Below are positions 59,285-64,000 of a stretch of DNA of 64,000 nucleotides, one piece after another; position 1 is the stretch's first letter, and every line of letters begins with the position of its first letter. The DNA is taken from the NCBI GenBank assembly GCA_029204225.1, contig CM055093.1:21047701-21111700 (forward strand). Reading direction: 5' to 3'. Position numbers and translations under genes: made by a program. The notes beneath the pieces are model-generated. The model saw only the letters and a program-made list of their open reading frames with translations, was not told the DNA's origin and made no database searches. Origin of the DNA: Diphasiastrum complanatum (Eukaryota; Streptophyta; Lycopodiopsida; Lycopodiales; Lycopodiaceae).

Positions 59285-62222
59285 GAGAGAGAGAGAGAAG
59301 AAAGCTTTATTAATGTCTTTTCCATGCCAAAAGGCATATAAGACTAATGAAGTACATGTCATGTATGTGGTAACCATGGGAGCGTATAAAAACGTCTCCA
59401 AACTGTAATAAAGAAAACATCTAGTGCAAACTAAAATAGACAAGTATGTGTGTGCTGATGCTGTAAAAAGATGTAATGCGAGCCACAGAATGGGAAAGCA
59501 CTGGAGCCTGCCAGCGGCGTCTGTGAGCATGAGCACGTGCCTATGTAGTAGTAGTAGTACGCCTCTGCGTAGAATGTCTAGTAATCCTGGTGGTAACATG
59601 ATGGTGGGAGGTACATTGTCTCTGATCTCTATGAGCATGAGAGCGGCCATCATCCGCATCGTCGTCATCATCATAATCCTCATCCTCAGATACTAAATCA
59701 CGCGATCTCCGTCTAGTAAAGAACGAAGTAATCAATGGCTGTGAGATAAAATGATGGGGTGTCTCGTATAAATCTCTCCGTAGTCTGGACATCTCGTGTA
59801 CCATCAGAGCGACACACCGTGGGTCCTCATAAGCTATGAGAGAGCGTAGAGTGGTAGGCATCTCTCGGAACAGGCAATGATATCGCCCTCTGATCTCATA
59901 ATATACAAGGCACCTAGATATAAAGTGCTCCTCAGACTCCACCTCACCTAGAGAGCAGAACTGGCAAATCCGCTCCTCTTTGGGAATATCATGGAACCTC
60001 CCAGTCTCAATAGCTAGCTGATGAGAGGACACCCTGTGCTGCCCCAATGTGAATCTGAGGCAATGTGACAGTCCCGAGGCCAAGTAGCGCGGCATGATCG
60101 GGGTCCCTGATGCATCTAGCTCCAAGAAATGAGTCCTACACACCATGTCTCTGCCGCATATAAAGCCGTGGGGGTAACAATGGTATCGAAGAGGTGACAC
60201 TTACTGCGAGCATCATGGATGGACTTTCGGAAGCAAAATCGCTCTAGCTGAACAAGGGAGGCATGTCCTTTCCCTAGTCGAGTGGTAGCGGCCTGTCTCA
60301 TGCTAAAAGTAGGACTTGAGAAAAGGACCCCCAAGTATGTGTAGGAAGGGACCACCTCTAGAATCTGCCCACCCAAAGTAAGCTCCTGTCGCTGCATGAA
60401 TGCCCTCGAAGTGTTGAAGACCATAACCTTGGTCTTCCCAATGTTCACCCCTAGGCCCCATCTGGTGCAAAACTCATGCAAGCAATCCAACTGTCGCTGT
60501 AGACCCTCTCTGGTCGATGAGACCAATACCACATCATCAGCATAAAGGAGGATAGCAATCAAGATGTCACCAAGCCTGCAGCCAGTACCACCACCTTGTG
60601 TAATGACTCTCTCCAACTCATCAATATACAAGCCAAAGAGGATTGGTGAGAGGGAACAACCCTGCTTCTCCCTAATAGTGCTCCAAATGTGCTCAAATAT
60701 GCCACTGCTATGCCGGAAACAACCAAGGACACGCTCATAAAGTGCCATCACAGCAAGAACAATGTCGGTGGAGAAGCCGAGGTCTCGGAGTCTCTGGATG
60801 AGCAATGAGCGAGGAACAGAATCAAAGGCTTTCCTGAAGTCCACAAAACAACAGTAAACCCTCTCTCTCCTCTGCTTAGCCTCCTCAATCAAGGCTCGCA
60901 ATGTGAAGATGTGATCTCCAAGAGAGGTGGTGGAGAGCGAGGAATGAACTCGCGCCAGAAAGTGCCCGAAGAAGAGCTGAAAAGAAGGTCAATCAGACGT
61001 TTCCCTTCAAAATCATCATGGGAATGTTTCTTACGGCGGAGAGCACAATGGTAGGAGCGTCGGGAAGATCGAAGCAGATGTGGGGCATGGATGCGTGAGT
61101 GGGTTACTGACTGATGGAGAGAGTGGCACTCAGTATCGTACCAAAGAGGGTGTAGTGGTCGAGGTGTGCGTCGGGTCTTTCTGGAGTGGGGTTTTGTGGG
61201 GAGGGTTAATGATGCGGCTGTGTGGAGAGAGGTGGTGAGGAAATCAGCCTGGGTGTCGACTGGACTGTCATGAGGAAAGGAGTGTAAAAGTGAAGCTAAG
61301 GACTGTCGGTATAGCGGCATGTAAGTGGGATCAAATGTGTACGTGGGTGCTCGGGTAAGCGTGGGTAGTGTAGATGGATGAGTGGGTGGAAGGTGGCCGA
61401 TATCGAAGGAGAGAAATGAGTGATCAGAAAGGGTGGTGGGGAAAATGTGGAAGTCAGAAACTATGGGTACAAAGGATGGTGACCCCATGAGATAGTCAAC
61501 GACACTATGTCCTCCACTGTGAGGGTGGCATGTATAACTATCTGATCTAGCTCATGTGCCGTTATAAATGGCTAGCTCATGTGCCTCTCTAAACTGCAAT
61601 AAGATATGAAGTAGTAGGTCCAAAACTATCCGCGAAGGTCCTGGTAACTCCAAGCATATCACTGTCCAAGGCACGAACACATAGCTGATCAGTGGTGTCG
61701 AAGAACTCTATCTGTCGCGAAGATGTCCGGACATTAAAATCCCCCGTGAGGAGAATATGCCCCCGCTCTGCAAATCTGATAATATCTGGTGAGAGGTCCT
61801 GATATGGAGATCCAATACCCTCAACAAAAGACGAGGACTTTGGTGGAAAGTAACATGCTGCAATAAAAAGATCTCTATCCAAGCCAATATCCTGACCCAC
61901 GATGCGAGTCCAGTGTAGCGGGCTTGCTCGTCATGTCGGATGAAGTCAATACTCGAGTGAAGAGCCTCCCTGTACAAGCAGGCGACCCCACCTGAACCAC
62001 GTCCACTAGCAGATCTAGTCTCTCGTCGAAATAATGAATCCCATCTATATCCAGGAAAAGAAGGAAGTCCTCGCTCTGGGCTCTCGTGTGTCTCCATGAA
62101 GAATAATATATCCCTGCCTGTAATGAAATCAACAAGGTCCCCTGCCGTAGTAGATGAGTTTATGCCAGCACAGTTCCACACTCCAACCGAAGGTGGTGTG
62201 GATGGGGCCCCGGGGTGCTCCT
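59285..62222 (-). mobile_element. LINE F, ORF2 nearly complete, ORF1 missing
   Basis: Tail (GA)n at 59285-59298, hairpin block, then ORF2 from 62181 to about 59541. The copy ends at 62222 in the ORF1-ORF2 spacer (ggatggggccccgggg, also in LINE A at 41170), so it is 5'-truncated. Its right flank is unrelated (ctcctaactgctcc) and is not GA-rich, unlike the other copies. Confidence 0.87.
59541..62181 (-). pseudogene. LINE F ORF2: endonuclease, RT, zinc domain
   Basis: The endonuclease starts MWNCAGINSSTTAGDLVDF, FFMETHESPERGLPSFPGY, then (in another frame) IAACYFPPKSSSFVEGIGS, HILLTGDFNVRTSSRQIEFF and PTTLSDHSFLSFDIGH, which include the GDFN and SDH signatures of APE nucleases. A linker and RT follow: VYCCFVDFRKAFDSVPRSLL, REKQGCSLSPILFGLYIDEL, IAILLYADDVVLVSS, MVFNTSRAFMQRQE and CHLFDTIVTPTALYAAETWC. 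After a deletion near 60140 the zinc tail ERICQFCSLGEVESEEHFIS and an acidic/Arg-rich end follow. Shifts at about 61590, 61890 and 60890 disable it. Family length is normally about 1200 residues. Confidence 0.9.
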
Positions 62223-62618
62223 AACTGCTCCTCCATCGTGGAAAACAAATGCACCCTCCTCCATTTATTGGCAGTGATAGAAGCTTGCTCTCCACTCCAT
62301 AGTCTACCAAGATTTCCTGTAGGCAGGGGTTTTGGACCATGCTAGAGTGATTAAGAGCATCAGATCATAGTTTTGAAGCTTGGTTGAGGAGATACAAGCA
62401 GCAGGTGCAAAAAAATTGGATTTGAGGCCACTTCAAAGAATCAATCAGTTCTCTTTGGTTACTGATCAGATTCAGCTGAGATTTGGAGGCAGTCTTCTAG
62501 ACTGTAGGGTGCCCCATCCTAGCCACTCACATCACCATCTGCTTGGCCAGATTTGTTGTGAAGAGCAGTTGCAGGTTTTGAGCTTTTTGCACAATTTTCA
62601 GATCTGAACCTCACAATT
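62223..62618. other. Non-coding DNA between LINE F and the hAT gene
   Basis: No family resemblance. It probably includes the 5' flank or leader of the hAT transposase gene. No terminal inverted repeat was identified. Confidence 0.5.
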
Positions 62619-64000
62619 TTGTCAATTTTCAGAATGCGTAAGCCAAAGTCTAATGTGTGGGAGCATGTTCTGATCATTAGGGAAGCTGGTAAGCAAGGGA
62701 AGGGTGGTGGAGGCATGAAACGGATGAAATGTCGTTATTGTGAACATCATTATCAAGGGGGGCCTCAACGAATTGTGTCACATTTGCTTGGGATAGGGGG
62801 ATGTGGAGTGGATAAATGTGAGAAAGCACCTGTCAACGTGGTGCAAGCATTGAGATTGCAATATCCAAATGCCAGTAGCAATGAGGACCAAGTTCATGAG
62901 ATGGAGAATAGTCAATCCGTGGATGCTTCTACAAGGCCTACACGTAAGAGAGGTCGAGCTGCAAATAGTGCTGATTTGACAGCTGCATGGGCCTTAGAAA
63001 AGAGAAACAAATTTCGGATTGCTTGCAGGAAATTTTTTTATGCAAATGCAATTCCTTTCAATGTAATCAAGAGCAGATATTTTCAAGATATGTTGAGAAC
63101 TGCAGGAGAGGTTGGTGGTTCGGTGAAAGCCCCTTCTTATGAGGCTATTAGGGTGAAAGAGCTGCGAGAGGAGACAAAATTGCTTACGAGGGAGCTACAA
63201 ATTGTAAAGGATAAGTGGGTAGAATATGGGTGTACGATTGTTTGTGATGGTTGGTCTGACACACGTAGACGACCTATCATTAACTTTGTTGCTACTAGTA
63301 TCTACGGTTCCATCTTTTTATGCAGTGTGGATGCTAGTGGTTTGGAAAAATCAGGCTTGTATATCTATGAACATTTAAAAGATATCATCGGCAGGGTAGG
63401 AGAGCACAATGTGGTACAAGTTGTAATGGGATAATGCCAACAATTGTTTGCGTGCTGGTGAGATGCTAGAGGAGGAGTATCCGAAGATTTTTTTCACACG
63501 TTGCACTTGCCATTGTGTGGATTTGTTGTTTGAGGACATTGGAGCACTAGATTGGGTAGCTCCTGTTTTGCAAAAGGCACAGAAAATAGTGACTTTCATC
63601 ACAGGTCATCAGAGTTGCTAGGTGTTTTTCGAAAAGTGAGCAAACGTGAGCTTTTGAAGCCGGCTCAAACACGCTTGGGCTACATCTACATTGTGCTTGC
63701 AAATCTCTTGCGGGTAAAAGTTGCCCTTAGGCGGTTGGTGGTCCATGCGGAGTGGCATAACTTGAAGTCCGCATCAACTGAGGTAGGGAGAGACATTGAG
63801 CATACAATACTTGGTCCATTATTTTGGGAGGAGGCAGAGAATATTGTGAAACTATGCAAGCCCATCCTTAGGTTGTTACGAGTTGTTGATAGAGAGGGAG
63901 CCACCATGGGATTTGTCTATGAGCTGATGGACCGGATGGTTGAGGGAATACGGTCATGTACCTCTTTTGATGCCGATCAAATACGTGTGATAGAGAGCCT
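62619..64000 (+). pseudogene. hAT-type transposase (BED finger and DUF659), frameshifted, runs off window
   Basis: Start at MSIFRMRKPKSNVWEHVLII (62619; an internal Met 12 bases on is possible). A BED-type zinc finger follows: MKCRYCEHHYQGGPQRIVSH, then C-rich text. The DUF659 region reads RIACRKFFYANAIPFNVIKS, VEYGCTIVCDGWSDTRRRPI and LIYEHLKDIIGRVGEHNVVQ. One extra G (ggg at 63428-63430) breaks the frame inside VVMDNANNC; the next frame reads ANNCLRAGEMLEEEYPKIFF, RCTCHCVDLLFEDIG. A second break is at about 63605, after which KRELLKPAQTRLGYIYIVLA and PILRLLRVVDREGATMGFVY follow. This is the order of plant hAT-like transposases (CDGWSD, DNAxN, CxxH). The C-terminal dimerisation region is outside the window. 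Confidence 0.88.

Noticed and set aside
55525-64000. Search for the upstream MBD9-like exons
   Set aside because: Only LINE, hAT and non-coding text was found. No credible exon encoding the first half of the bromodomain or the MBD/FYR regions was seen.

Overview
This is a stretch of a large, repeat-loaded plant nuclear genome. It carries plant-type Ty1/copia elements primed by initiator tRNA-Met, Tat/Athila-like Ty3/gypsy elements primed by tRNA-Asp, LINEs, a hAT transposase gene, and the 3' half of one host gene with plant-style domain order. The host gene reads as an MBD9-like chromatin regulator. Introns of many kilobases filled with transposons, and LINEs unlike the usual angiosperm L1 pattern, suggest a vascular plant with a big genome (fern, lycophyte or gymnosperm are all plausible). 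The sequence alone does not settle the lineage. No rRNA, tRNA, CRISPR array or bacterial-type operon was seen.

Layout. 1-5.3 kb: A/T-rich low-complexity DNA, two LTR-like remnants, a long (CT)n tract and a 336-bp tandem duplication. 5.3-11.9 kb: an almost whole but inactivated copia element on the minus strand (family A), with both LTRs, PBS, PPT and a 5-bp target-site duplication. 12.5-14.3 kb: pieces of other copia elements, including an in-frame duplication in a protease/pre-integrase segment. 14.9-19.4 kb: a plus-strand gypsy element with its 5' LTR, PBS and gag. Its protease, reverse transcriptase (RT) and RNase H are deleted, so gag zinc knuckles run straight into integrase. 19.4-25.8 kb: a nest of fragments: minus-strand copia B, interrupted at 21147 by a plus-strand copia of family A, then a gypsy integrase tail, then another minus-strand copia LTR with RNase H. 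26.1-29.15 kb: a plus-strand copia polyprotein cut off just after the RT YVDD box. 29.6-29.96 kb: a decayed copia protease on the minus strand.

33.4-55.5 kb (minus strand): four exons of the MBD9-like gene, namely the C-terminal half of a bromodomain, a PHD finger, a 974-codon exon with WHIM-type motifs and a zinc finger, and an 83-codon last exon. The exons join in phase 0 at the three junctions seen, with GT-AG introns. The last intron is 15.3 kb and holds two gypsy fragments, an LTR and a run of LINEs, all LINEs on the gene's own strand. The 5' half of the gene (MBD, FYR and first PHD regions, by analogy with Arabidopsis MBD9) is not found before position 64000.

56.7-62.2 kb: two more LINEs of the same family. 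62.6 kb to the end: a BED-finger/DUF659 hAT transposase gene, frameshifted and running off the window.

The most unusual feature is the LINE family. Instead of poly(A), its copies end in (GA/TC)n preceded by a conserved short hairpin. They lie head-to-tail, and most also meet a GA-rich tract at the 5' boundary, as if (GA)n microsatellites, including the tails of older copies, were the insertion target.
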